Part shown: positions 46,869-56,541 of the stretch, in pieces
Layout of the letters: every line of letters begins with the position of its first letter
Position numbering within the stretch: position 1 is the first letter of the stretch
Assembly: GCF_001311865.1 (NCBI RefSeq)
Contig: NZ_BBCD01000003.1
Span: 62,001 to 126,000, forward strand
Origin: Piscibacillus salipiscarius JCM 13188
Lineage (GTDB): Bacteria > Bacillota > Bacilli > Bacillales > Alkalibacillaceae
Length of the DNA stretch: 64,000 bases
Direction: 5' to 3'
Notes under the pieces: model-generated
Told to the model about the DNA's origin: nothing
Database searches by the model: none
The model's input: the letters and a program-made list of their open reading frames with translations, nothing else
Translations under genes and position numbers: made by a program

Positions 46869-47819
46869 ATGAAGCTTAGGTATTTATGGATCTTACTCTT
46901 GGTTTTATCTATGGTATCGCTATTTGTTGGTGTAACGAACATTACACCTTCACAATTACTAAATTTGGATGATACGCAAAAACAAATTCTCAATCAAAGC
47001 AGGTTACCTAGATTAATTAGCATTGTGATTGCAGGAATGAGTATGGGTATATGTGGTCTGATTATGCAGCAATTAAGTCGAAACAAATTCGTCTCCCCTA
47101 CTACAGCGGGAACGATGGACTCCGCGAGATTAGGAATCTTAGTATCTCTCATTCTATTCTCAACGGCGAGTCCCATTTTTAGAACGATTACAGCCTTTAT
47201 CTTTGCATTACTTGGAACCTACATATTTATGAAAATTCTAGATAAGGTTAAGTTTAAAGATGCTATCTTCATCCCACTAGTTGGAATTATGTTTGGTAAT
47301 ATTATTGGTTCCATCACAACATTTTTCGCTTATAAGCACGACTTAATTCAAAGCATTACCACTTGGCTTCAAGGTGACTTTTCAATGATTATGAGTGGGC
47401 GCTATGAACTGCTTTACCTTAGCCTGCCACTTATGATGATCGCCTACATTTTTGCAAACAAATTCACCATAGCTGGTATGGGTAAGGAATTTTCTATTAA
47501 TCTTGGTCTCAACCATAAACAGATTGTGAACATTGGCTTAATCATCGTTGCGCTAGTGACCTCATCAGTTGTGTTAACAGTAGGAATGATTCCATTTTTA
47601 GGACTAATCATTCCCAACATCGTATCGATTTTTCAAGGAGATCATTTAAGGAAAAATCTACCTCACACTGCCTTGCTAGGGGCCGTATTCGTTCTGATGT
47701 GCGATATTTTAGGACGTGTGATTATTTACCCATATGAAATACCAATTGGATTAACAGTTGGGGTGATTGGAAGCGGCATATTTATCTACCTACTTCTAAG
47801 GAGAAAGGCTTATGCGTAA
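46869..47819 (+). CDS. yclN: siderophore (petrobactin-type) ABC permease YclN
   Basis: An intact 316-residue FecCD-family permease, nine or ten helices. QSRLPRLISIVIAGMSMGIC at the start, GMIPFLGLIIPNIVSIFQGD (coupling region). First gene of the Fur-controlled cluster; stop overlaps yclO. Confidence 0.93.
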   Translation: MKLRYLWILLLVLSMVSLFVGVTNITPSQLLNLDDTQKQILNQSRLPRLISIVIAGMSMGICGLIMQQLSRNKFVSPTTAGTMDSARLGILVSLILFSTASPIFRTITAFIFALLGTYIFMKILDKVKFKDAIFIPLVGIMFGNIIGSITTFFAYKHDLIQSITTWLQGDFSMIMSGRYELLYLSLPLMMIAYIFANKFTIAGMGKEFSINLGLNHKQIVNIGLIIVALVTSSVVLTVGMIPFLGLIIPNIVSIFQGDHLRKNLPHTALLGAVFVLMCDILGRVIIYPYEIPIGLTVGVIGSGIFIYLLLRRKAYA

Positions 47820-48761
47820 TTCTACAAAACTATTGAGCTTACTTGTAATAGCCTTAATCTTAATTGCTGTTTTTTTATTCACAGATTTAAATAGTTCTAA
47901 TTGGGATTACGTGTTACCTAGCGAACCATGAAGATTCTAGCAATCATTTTGACAGGAAGTGCGATTGCATTCTCAACCATTGTGTTCCAAACCATAACCA
48001 ATAATCGAATTTTAACGCCGAGTATTATCGGTCTCGATTCGATGTACCTATTAATCCAAACTTTCATCATTTTGTATTTGGCTCAACACATATGACACTA
48101 ATGAATCAACATGTCAATTTTATCATTTCAGTTGTTCTAATGATTGGTTTTGCCTTAATGCTTTACAAGTTTCTATTTAAAGGTGAAGGTCAGCACATCT
48201 ATTTCTTATTACTCGTCGGATTAATTTTAGGAACGTTTTTTTAGCAGTTTGTCTGAATTCATGCAAGTTCTAATTGACCCTAACGAGTTCCAAGTTGTCC
48301 AAGATCGAATGTTTGCGAGTTTCAATAATGTCAATGAAGAGCTTTTTATCATTTCGGTCATTCTAATGCTTGTGACAACGCTGTACTTTATACGGTTCGC
48401 AAAATATCTTGATGTATTGTCACTTGGAAGAGAACACGCCATTAATTTAGGTGTTAACTATAACGGCGTTGTCAAACAATTGTTCATTATAATTGCCATA
48501 CTTATATCAATTTCTACTGTCTTAGTTGGACCCATCACATTTTTAGGGTTGCTGGTTGCCAATGTAGCCTATCAGTTTTTGAAAACATACCAGCACAGCG
48601 TATTGATTGTTGGTGGAATTCTCATTAGTATCGTTGCATTAATCTTAGGACAATTAATTGTGGAACGAGTATTCACTTTTTCAACCACAATCAGTGTCAT
48701 CATTAACTTTATTGGTGGGGTTTACTTCATTTATCTCTTATTAAAGGAGAGTCGAGCATGA
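47812..48761 (+). CDS. yclO: siderophore ABC permease YclO
   Basis: About 316 residues. ATG 47812 overlaps the yclN stop. Breaks near 47925 (PSRTMKILAIILTGSAIAFS), near 48075 (IIFVFGSTHMTLMNQHVNFI) and possibly near 48240. The C-terminal half is open: LGREHAINLGVNYNGVVKQL and VLVGPITFLGLLVANVAYQF. Pairs with YclN as the membrane channel. Its stop overlaps yclP (ATGA). Confidence 0.92.
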
Positions 48762-49514
48762 TTGCGATTAAAAACTTATCTAAAAAATACGGTCAAAAAA
48801 CTGTTGTCAACAATGTTAATGTCGAGGTTAAAAAAGGGAAAATCACATCATTATTGGTCCAAATGGTGCCGGTAAAAGTACATTACTATCGGCCGTAAGC
48901 CGGATGATCAAGCAAGACCTCGGAGAAGTTTACGTCGACGGTAAAGAACTTAAAAAATGGAAGAACAATGACCTTTCCAAAAAGTAGCCATTTTAAAACA
49001 ATCCAATCATTTAAATGTACGGCTCACAGTCCGTGAGCTTGTGTCATTCGGCCGTTTCCCATATTCCCAAGGACGTTTGACCGAGGATGATTGGAAGCAT
49101 GTTGATGAAGCGATTTCTTTTATGGAGCTTGAAGACCTACAGGATCAATTTTTAGATGAACTAAGTGGCGGACAGCGTCAACGTGCATTTATTTCGATGG
49201 TTATCGCACAAGACACAGAGTACATTTTACTTGATGAACCATTAAATAATTTGGATATGAAGCATTCTGTCCAGATCATGAAGGTGCTACGCCGTTTAGT
49301 AAATGAATTAGGTAAAACGGTGGTACTTGTCATTCATGATATTAACTTTGCTTCATTTTATTCAGATTATATCGTTGCACTTAAAGAGGGCACCATCGTT
49401 AAACAAGGACCAACTGATGAAGTGATTAGCCAAGTTAATTTAAAAGAAATTTACGATATGGATATTCCGATTAAACAGCTGGACCGCTGTAAAGTTTGTG
49501 TCTATTTCGGATAA
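48758..49514 (+). CDS. yclP: siderophore ABC ATPase YclP
   Basis: About 252 residues. Walker A IIGPNGAGKST is restored by correcting a break near 48855; a second break (missing A near 48984) restores LSKKVAILKQSNHLNVRLTV. ABC signature LSGGQRQRAFISMV, Walker B YILLDEPLNNLD, H-loop VIHDI. Ends 22 bp before yclQ. Confidence 0.93.
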
Positions 49515-49536
49515 AAAATTATATGAGGTGATTAAT

Positions 49537-50459
49537 ATGAAGAAACTATTATTAGGTTTTGCTTTATTATCGTTAATTTTAATGGCCGCTTGTGGCGGTG
49601 AAGAAAGCAAGGCCGCACAAGGCAAAACAATGGAGGTCGAACATTCATTAGATACGGTTCAAGTTCCTAAAAACCCACAGAAGGTCGTCGTTTTTGACTT
49701 CGGAATGCTTGATACACTCAAACAATTAGATGTTGATGTCGCTGGTGTACCTAAAGATAGCCTTCCATCTTATCTTTCAGAATACGATAGTGATGAGTAT
49801 GAACATGTAGGCGGACTAAAAGAACCAGATTTTGAAGCTATTCATGCAATGGATCCGGATTTAATCATCATCTCAGGACGCCAAATGAACCTATATGAAG
49901 ATTTCAAAGAAATAGCCCCTACGATTTTATTGAACTGGATTATGAGAACTATATGGATTCGTTTAAACATAACGTGAATTTAATGGGTAAAATTTTTGAT
50001 AAACAAGATCAAGTCGAGAAAGAAGTAAGTGAAATAGATGGTTTAGTAGAAGAATTACAAGCCAAAACAACAGACAGCGAAAAAACTGGACTGATTACAT
50101 TAGCGACAGGCGGGAAAGTCAGTGCATATGGCCCTGGGTCAAGATTCGGAATTATGCATGATGTATTTGGCGTGAAGCCTGCGGATGACACAATTGAAGT
50201 TGCGACACATGGTCAGAAAATTTCATTCGAATTTATTGTTGAAAAAGATCCTGACTACCTATACGTTATTGACCGCGATGCTGTAGTTAATGATGAACCT
50301 GCAGCTAAAGAGACTATTGAAAATGATTTAGTTAAAAACACAAAGGCATATCAAAACAATCAAATTGTATATTTAGATCCTAATTACTGGTACTTATCAG
50401 GTGGAGGGTTAATTTCCGTTAAGGAAATGGTGAAAGAAATCAATCAATCGTTTGAATAA
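49537..50459 (+). CDS. yclQ: siderophore-binding lipoprotein YclQ
   Basis: About 307 residues. Lipoprotein signal LLLGFALLSLILMAAC. Helical-backbone binding domain: VPKNPQKVVVFDFGMLDTLK, DPDLIIISGRQ. A break near 49930 splits it (APTIYIELDYENYMDSFKHN). C-terminal NNQIVYLDPNYWYLSGGGLI is typical of YclQ/FatB, the petrobactin receptor. GAGGTG 7 bases upstream of ATG 49537. Confidence 0.92.
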
Positions 50460-50475
50460 TATAGGAGTGACAATA

Positions 50476-51275
50476 ATGGACCAGCGATTTACAATCGGTG
50501 AAATGGCAAAACTCCATAATATACCTGTCAAAACGTTACGTTACTATGATGACATCGATCTTTTTAAGCCAATTGAAGTTGACCCGAACACTAATTATCG
50601 TTATTACTCAATCGAACAATTTGAACACTTAAACACGATTAATTATTTACGTGAATTAGGCATTACTCTAAAGGAGATCAAGCAGCAATTTAATGTGAGA
50701 GACCGGCAAATGTTTTACGATATGTTAGCTAGACAAGAAGCACGGGTTGAGCAGGAGATTAAACATCTTAAGCGGGCTAAAAAGCGTTTAAATAATAGGC
50801 AGCGAGAATTACTTTGCCAATATGATGATTGCGGGAAACCCAAAGTTCAAACCGTTCACAAACGTCGTATTGCTCAGTTAAAACAGCCAATTAGGAGCCA
50901 TGCAGAGCTTGAACTTTCCTTAAAACAGCTTGAAAAGCGCTCCGGTTTAAACGCCTCTATTTTATTGGTGGCGTTGGAGTTTCACGCTCGGTTGAAACGT
51001 TGCCTAAACAAGTTTACAACTCTATTTTTCTAATGCTTGAGGATGAAGATATTGATTGTGAACTTGAAACCATTATGCCTGAGCGAGAATATGCAACACT
51101 TTTGGTAAACCGAGAACGAATACATCCTAAAGATTATGAACCATTGCTTCATTTAATAGATAAAAACAAACTTATAGTCGATGGAGATGCGATTGAGCGC
51201 ACCATCATCGACCGCTATATCACTTCAAACCAAAAAGAGCACTTGTCTGAAATTCAAGTGCCCGTGTTAACATAA
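50476..51275 (+). CDS. MerR family regulator with effector-binding domain
   Basis: About 267 residues. MerR domain: TIGEMAKLHNIPVKTLRYYD; coiled coil to ~115; GyrI-like effector part after a break near 50965 (FIGGVGVSRSVETLPKQVYN; CELETIMPEREYATLLVNRE). BltR/BmrR architecture, drug or small-molecule sensing. AGGAGTG 7 bases upstream. It follows yclQ by 16 bp and may be cotranscribed. Confidence 0.88.
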
Positions 51276-51285
51276 TTTACCCATG

Positions 51286-51331
51286 GGCTGTCCCAAAAGT
51301 CATAAAAATGACTGGGGTGGCTCTTTTATTT
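51286..51331. terminator. Terminator between convergent genes
   Basis: GGGCTGTCCC and GGGGTGGCTC pair with G-U bonds, with inner AGTCAT/ATGACT, followed by CTTTTATTTTT. Confidence 0.75.
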
Positions 51332-51688
51332 TTCACTAATAGATCGGATGAATAATGTACCTGTCAACACTGATAGAACAACCTGTGTTTCAGTTAATAA
51401 AAAGACTTGTAATAAAAAATTATCAGTAATCCCAAACCATTTTGTCCAATATAATCTTGGAATAAATACTAGCACCATTAGTAACAAGGTTGGGACGAAT
51501 AATTTCCAATTAAACTTAAACCTTCTCTTAAATAAGCTTCTTAACCCGTTCCACTCCATTAGGACGCCAAATAGAAAGGCACATAAGGTCATGCTCATGA
51601 GAAGAATATATGTACGCTCCTCAACTCTTTGTGCCGCTTCTTGTAATTCATAATAATTAATTGTCATTAAATAGAGTAATAAAATCAT
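51326..51688 (-). CDS. small membrane protein of unknown function
   Basis: A 120-residue protein with three or four helices. ATG 51688 lies inside a hydrophobic stretch. The frame is open upstream and reads LKKVLSVLSIVLG, right after GGGAGGGG, but no standard start codon exists there (ATC TTA AAG), which suggests an error in the start codon. No family recognised. Confidence 0.55.
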   Translation of the reverse strand: MILLLYLMTINYYELQEAAQRVEERTYILLMSMTLCAFLFGVLMEWNGLRSLFKRRFKFNWKLFVPTLLLMVLVFIPRLYWTKWFGITDNFLLQVFLLTETQVVLSVLTGTLFIRSISEK

Positions 51689-51749
51689 ACCTAATACGAT
51701 GGATAAAACGCTTAATACTTTCTTTAAGATACTCTCCCCTCCCTTAATT

Positions 51750-52238
51750 TTAACCTTTCTTTGTAACAGGAAAATGAACTTCTAATACGGATTCTGGATC
51801 ATCCCCTTTAAAATCTTCTCCGTAAAATTCTATTTCAAATGCTCCAGATTTTTGATAATCCGATTGAGGTAACCATTCATTATAAAAATAATTAAAGCCC
51901 TTACCTATCTCATTCGTCATACCTTGGTATCGAACGATCGCATATTCTTGTTCAGGAATCTCTTTTACGACCATGCCTTCTGGTATGTCATCAGTATTCG
52001 TAACGGCTATGCCTGCCGTATATAAAAAACGATTACCTAACTGCCAATCTTTAGGAAATTCGATTAATCCATATTTTTCATGATTATTAGCTAAATTAGG
52101 AATTTGATCTTCGACCTCACTAAACTCTTCCCACAGACCTGGAATAGAGTTCGGCTCGCTCTTTTTCATAATCCCATAAGTTTTAATTTCTAACCCAACG
52201 ATTGTTACTTGATCTCGCTTTTCCACACGTACATCCAT
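51750..52238 (-). CDS. GyrI-like / AraC effector-binding domain protein
   Basis: An intact 162-residue stand-alone effector-binding domain: VEKRDQVTIVGLEIKTYG, NEIGKGFNYFYNEWLPQSDY, SGAFEIEFYGEDFKGDDPES. Such proteins bind hydrophobic drugs or hydrolyse cyclopropane compounds. AGGAGGTTAC precedes the ATG. Its domain type matches the C-terminal part of the MerR regulator two genes away. Confidence 0.88.
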   Translation of the reverse strand: MDVRVEKRDQVTIVGLEIKTYGIMKKSEPNSIPGLWEEFSEVEDQIPNLANNHEKYGLIEFPKDWQLGNRFLYTAGIAVTNTDDIPEGMVVKEIPEQEYAIVRYQGMTNEIGKGFNYFYNEWLPQSDYQKSGAFEIEFYGEDFKGDDPESVLEVHFPVTKKG

Positions 52239-52316
52239 AGGTAACCTCCTGAAGTTTTTGACTCTATTATATCATTTCACTAAAATGTAAGTAATAACCA
52301 ATGGGAGGAATGACGT

Positions 52317-52691
52317 ATGGGATTATTTGATGGAATGATGGGGAATGCATCTGAAATGGATACAGAAAAGGTTCAGGATGAGCTTGAGGAGTTATTAGCA
52401 CCAAGTGAACAAGTTGAACATGCTTATAAATTAATTCGTGACCTCTTTGTCTTCACAAATAAGCGCTTGATTCTAATCGACAAACAAGGCATGACTGGTA
52501 AGAAAACCGAGTATCACTCCATCCCTTATAAGAGCATCACTCACTTTTCGATTGAGACAGCAGGAACATTTGATTTAGAAGCAGAGCTCAAAATTTGGAT
52601 TTCTGGCAGCTCAGCACCTCTTGAGAAGACTTTTAATAAACAGCTTAATATCTACAAAGTACAGTCAGTATTAGCTGAATATGTCTTATAA
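52317..52691 (+). CDS. bacterial PH-domain protein (PF08000 type)
   Basis: An intact 124-residue protein with a bacterial pleckstrin-homology fold: DLFVFTNKRLILIDKQGMTG, KKTEYHSIPYKSITHFSIET, LKIWISGSSAPLEKTF. GGGAGG 8 bases upstream. Function unknown in bacilli; often a conserved single gene. Confidence 0.88.
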   Translation: MGLFDGMMGNASEMDTEKVQDELEELLAPSEQVEHAYKLIRDLFVFTNKRLILIDKQGMTGKKTEYHSIPYKSITHFSIETAGTFDLEAELKIWISGSSAPLEKTFNKQLNIYKVQSVLAEYVL

Positions 52692-52697
52692 TGTTAG

Positions 52698-52727
52698 CGG
52701 AACCCAGGTTTGGGTTCCCGTTTTTTT
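52698..52727 (+). terminator. Rho-independent terminator
   Basis: CGGAACCCA and TGGGTTCCCG pair around GGTT, followed by T7. Confidence 0.9.
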
Positions 52728-52734
52728 ATTCAAA

Positions 52735-52862
52735 GCTTTACCTCATTTTTATGAGGATTTTTTGATTTATGAGGAATTTCATAAATATATAAGGAAAAAA
52801 TTATTTTTATGAGGAAAAATATAAATTTATAAGGAATTTTTAGATTTTTATGAGGAAATTAC
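52735..52862. repeat. about-20-bp-step intergenic array D
   Basis: ATGAGGA or ATAAGGA cores begin at 52751, 52769, 52789, 52809, 52829 and 52850: steps of 18, 20, 20, 20 and 21 bp. Linkers contain A and T runs prone to undercounting, so the true step may be 21. On the minus strand the unit is TTTCCTCATAAAAAT. The first minus-strand unit contains the last codons and the stop of the NERD gene (ATT TCC TCA TAA). Confidence 0.75.
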
Positions 52863-53826
52863 TAAATCTCCTATGTTATATTTTGCTCCTTTCCCTTTCC
52901 CTGTAGTAGGGACTTTTAGCTGACTTAACAGATACCTAGTAACTTCTCTATTTTCAATATTTAAAAAGTCTCTGGCATCTTTATTACTTATCCAATTGTT
53001 AATCAACAGTGCATAATCACGAAGTCCATTTATATGAGCATCTTTACTTTCAGCCTTACATTGGCAAAACCACCTCCCATGGACACGTTCCATCCCTATT
53101 CGATTACATTTTGGACATTGCACACCTTTTAACAATTGATTCTTGGTTAGCCCAAAACGGTCCATCAGATCAATTTTTTTTCCGAAGTGTGTTCGCGGAG
53201 GAATAATTCTTTTGCTAACGCCAGATCGGTGTCCTTCCAAACAGTATGAGTTAAGATTTCGTGAAGCTTTTGATATTTAAAAATAAACTCTTGAAGTGTG
53301 ATGACGTTTCTTAAATGGAAATGATCATTTGGTTCAATGTGAAGAATACCTTTACGGCTGACAAATACGACTAACGTATAGATTGGTATTTCGGGGAGAT
53401 GGTTTATCTTTAAGAATTGCTGTAATTGAAGCTTTTGTTGTGACACTTGGAGGACAGGGTTGGGGAATTTCTCAATGGTGCCATTTAAAACTCGTAACAT
53501 TTGCTTTGTTTCTTTTTTGAAATAAATGTCTCCAGACATATTTTCACTTCAACAATCATCAAAAATCTAGGAGTTATTAACAGTGTATCCATCTGGAAGA
53601 AATTTTTCTCTCTTGGAAGTCGTAAGTCAAAGAAACAACTTAAATCTGATGTAGAGATTATATCTACATAATAGTCTAATAATCTCTCACCTCGATCTCC
53701 TACCCTTACTATGCGAAGCGCGTCTTCAATGTCCGGTGTGACATCTAAACTTGGATGAACTCTCCTACTTAGTGCTTCAAGAGACCAAAGTCTAACAGGT
53801 GGATCATGGTCTTTACAAATCAACAT
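52848..53826 (-). CDS. NERD-domain (nuclease-related) protein with Cys cluster, two frame breaks
   Basis: About 326 residues. N-terminal NERD domain: VGDRGERLLDYYVDIISTSD, FFQMDTLLITPRFLMIVEVK-N-MSGDIYF (D and E-x-K of the restriction-endonuclease-like core). C-terminal CPKC-N13-CQC cluster (CPKCNRIGMERVHGRWFCQC), zinc-ribbon-like. Breaks near 53550 and 53195. ATG 53826 has AAGGAG 6 bases upstream. Predicted nuclease-related function. The 3' end is fused with repeat array D. Confidence 0.82.
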
Positions 53827-53980
53827 GTTCACTCCTTTTTATCAGTCTAAACAAAATTATAGAAATATCTCCTATCCCCGACAAGTACTTTTTACCTACC
53901 TAAAAACACTTCTTTAGCCCCTAATAATGACATACCTATATGATAGATAATTAGAGTAACTAAATTTTTAGGAGGTATTT

Positions 53981-55542
53981 ATGTATAAGAAAATTTCACT
54001 CGTCACTCTGTTTCTTGTATTGATTTTTGGAAGCGTTTTCACTAATGCGGATACACAGAAGCTTGAGGATCCCAAGTTAGTTGCACCACAAGATGATGGC
54101 ATCTCCATCATGGGTAAAGCCAGTAATGGAAATGATGAAACGCCAGGTGAATGGTATATCGGTTCCACACCATCCAACCTGGACCCTAGCAAGCCTATTC
54201 TTCTCTTTGTACACGGATTAAATAGTACGGCGCAAATTTGGTGGGAAGATAATGACATGTACCAAACCGCTTACGATGCCGGTTATCAAACCACGTTTCT
54301 TCAACTTCATGATGCAGGTGGGTACAACGAAGACATGTGGGATAATGGTCAATTATTAGCTGAAAAATCATTGAGATCTCAAACCACTTTAATGGCAAAC
54401 CTATTACCATCGTCGCTCACAGCAAAGGCGGCGTTGACTCCCAGACTGCTCTCACTTATTATGGTGCTCATCAATATGTCGACAACGTTATTACTCTTTC
54501 AAGCCCACATCACGGGTCACAATTAGCTGATCTTGCCTACAGCTCTTGGGCAAGCTGGCTTGCCGATTTAATTGGAGCTAAAGGAGACGGCACTTACTCG
54601 ATGCAAATGGCTGAAATGGAAGCTTATCGTCAGCAAACTGACCCACAACCACTCGCTTATTATAACGACTACTATACATTAGCCGGTACTTCATGGGGTT
54701 CCGCATTCTCTTCAACTTGGTACGGAGGTATGTATCTATCATCTTACGGATCTAATGATGGTGTCGTAACCGTTGATAGCAGCAGACTTCCTGGCGGTAC
54801 AGAAGTAGCTGTTGGCGATTGGGATCACTCTTCAATTCGTACTGGTATCACCTTCCCAGTCTTTGATGACTATTTAGCAGATCAACAAAATTTCACATCC
54901 CAAAAACAGCCTAAAGGTAAGAAAAAGAACCTCAAATCAAATCAATGGATTCACGGCGGGGAACTTAAAGAAGGTCAAGATGGCATCTCGATGGCAGTTG
55001 AAGATGATGTTTCAGAACTTAACATTAATCTCATGACTTCAAAACAACCTAAGTCTATGAAGCTAGTCGACCCTAATGGTAAAGAACATCCTGCATTATT
55101 TAAATCTACTAGCATTGACGACGGTGTCTTTAAAAATGCCATTAGTCACATGGCATCAATTAAACGTCCTACACCTGGGGAATGGACTCTTAAAATTAAT
55201 TCTCACACTCCCGACTCCTACCTATTAATGAACGATTATCGCACGAAACGACCATTTAATCTTAACAAACACATTAAACAAAATGGTGACTTAAATCTGA
55301 CCTACCAAATGCAAAGCCAAAACAAGATTAAACACACAACCTACACTGTTACCGAGTCTAAGAACCCTGCCAATACAAAGAAATTCACTAATCAATCTAA
55401 CCATTCTCAAAACATCCAATTAGGTAAACCAAACACTACTTATAACGTGACAATTGATATTGAAGGCGTCACAGAAAAAGGTTATCCATTTAAAAGAACC
55501 ATTGTGGAGTCTGTTAAAGTTCCAGGACCCCATCATAGATAA
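53981..55542 (+). CDS. secreted alpha/beta-hydrolase (lipase) with C-terminal extension
   Basis: About 520 residues. Signal peptide YKKISLVTLFLVLIFGSVFT. LLFVHGLNSTAQIWW (oxyanion), nucleophile AHSKGGVDS, acid in SNDGVVTVDS, histidine in DWDHSSIRTG. A missing A near 54364 breaks the frame; correction joins LAEKIIEISNHFNGKPITIV. The C-terminal ~230 residues are Lys/Asn-rich and beta-like (pre-peptidase type). Likely extracellular triacylglycerol lipase. AGGAGG 7 bases upstream. Confidence 0.9.
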
Positions 55543-55579
55543 GGTTTAATCAAACCCAAATGATTTTATTATCGATTAA

Positions 55580-55622
55580 CAAAAACCTTCCGCTGAGCAT
55601 TTAAGCTCTGTGGAAGGTTTTT
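55580..55622. terminator. Bidirectional terminator
   Basis: AAAAACCTTCC and GGAAGGTTTTT with an inner GAGC/GCTC pair, T-runs on both strands. Confidence 0.9.
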
Positions 55623-55644
55623 AATAAAAATACGATTTCGTTTT

Positions 55645-55845
55645 TTACTTTTTATTTAACAAATAACCGATTACTAGACCTATTAAGCCTATGATCCAAA
55701 GAACTCTTGCAGATGACTCAAAGAGTATATAATTAAGCGCATCTTGTAATCCGTTTGTTTCGGGAAAATCAACTAACAATAAGCCAATCCCTAAGATGAT
55801 CGCCAATATTCCAACAACTAAGCTACTCTTAGCGGCAACTTTCAT
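55645..55845 (-). CDS. small two-helix membrane protein
   Basis: A 66-residue protein beginning MKVAAKSSLVVGILAIILGI. Two helices separated by an acidic loop (DFPETNGLQDALNYILFES). ATG 55845 has GGGGGA 6 bases upstream; the longer frame does not. Function unknown. Confidence 0.65.
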   Translation of the reverse strand: MKVAAKSSLVVGILAIILGIGLLLVDFPETNGLQDALNYILFESSARVLWIIGLIGLVIGYLLNKK

Positions 55846-55912
55846 CACAATCCCCCAAAATCTTATAATTCTCACTTTTCTCATTTTAACACAATCATTT
55901 ATTTATTGGTAA

Positions 55913-56484
55913 TTAATTAAGATGCTTCGTGCAATTAAATAATGAGATTTCCCACTTTTGTCCATCATAGTGCAACTTAGTTAAAGAAGTATTATTCAAC
56001 CGATTATTTTGACTAACTGGTTCAACTAATTCCGCTAATAATTGTCTCAGAAAAGAACCATGTGAGATAACTAAAATGTGCTTTTCAGGATGTTGGTCTA
56101 CTATTTCATTTATAAAAGCCAGCCCTCGCTCGACCACACTTTTGTTATTTTCAATTCCTAAATCTTCTTCATACCACTTCTCACCCCAACGTTCAATTCG
56201 CTCAGCTTTAGTCGTCCCTTCGATTTGTCCACCATAGGCTTCTCTAATTCTTTCATCTGTTATTACAGGAACTTCTAATTTCGTAGCTATTATTTCTGCT
56301 GTTTTATGTGCTCGCTTTAAATCACTAGAATAACAACTGACCACTTTTCGTCTTTCAAGCGTTCAGCAAGCTTTTCCGCATCTTCCAAACCCTTATCGTT
56401 CAATGGAATATCCGAGCTTCCTTGTGCTTTCCTAGCAATATTCCAATCAGTAATTCCATGTCTAACAAATCCAATTACAGTCAT
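55913..56484 (-). CDS. histidine phosphatase (phosphoglycerate mutase-like)
   Basis: About 190 residues. GFVRHGITDWNIARKAQGSS (catalytic His), SSDLKRAHKTAEIIA, ILVISHGSFLRQLL (second His). A frame break near 56330 splits it; correction gives KWSVVYSSDLKRAHK. ATG 56484 has AAGGAGGG 7 bases upstream. Similar to cobalamin/phosphoserine phosphatase homologues; substrate unknown. Confidence 0.9.
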
Positions 56485-56510
56485 TACAAATCCCTCCTTA
56501 ACCATATAGA

Positions 56511-56541
56511 AAAAATGCTGCCGAATAACAGCAGCATTTTT
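56511..56541. terminator. Terminator
   Basis: AAAATGCTGC and GCAGCATTTT around a 9-base loop between two minus-strand genes. Confidence 0.85.
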
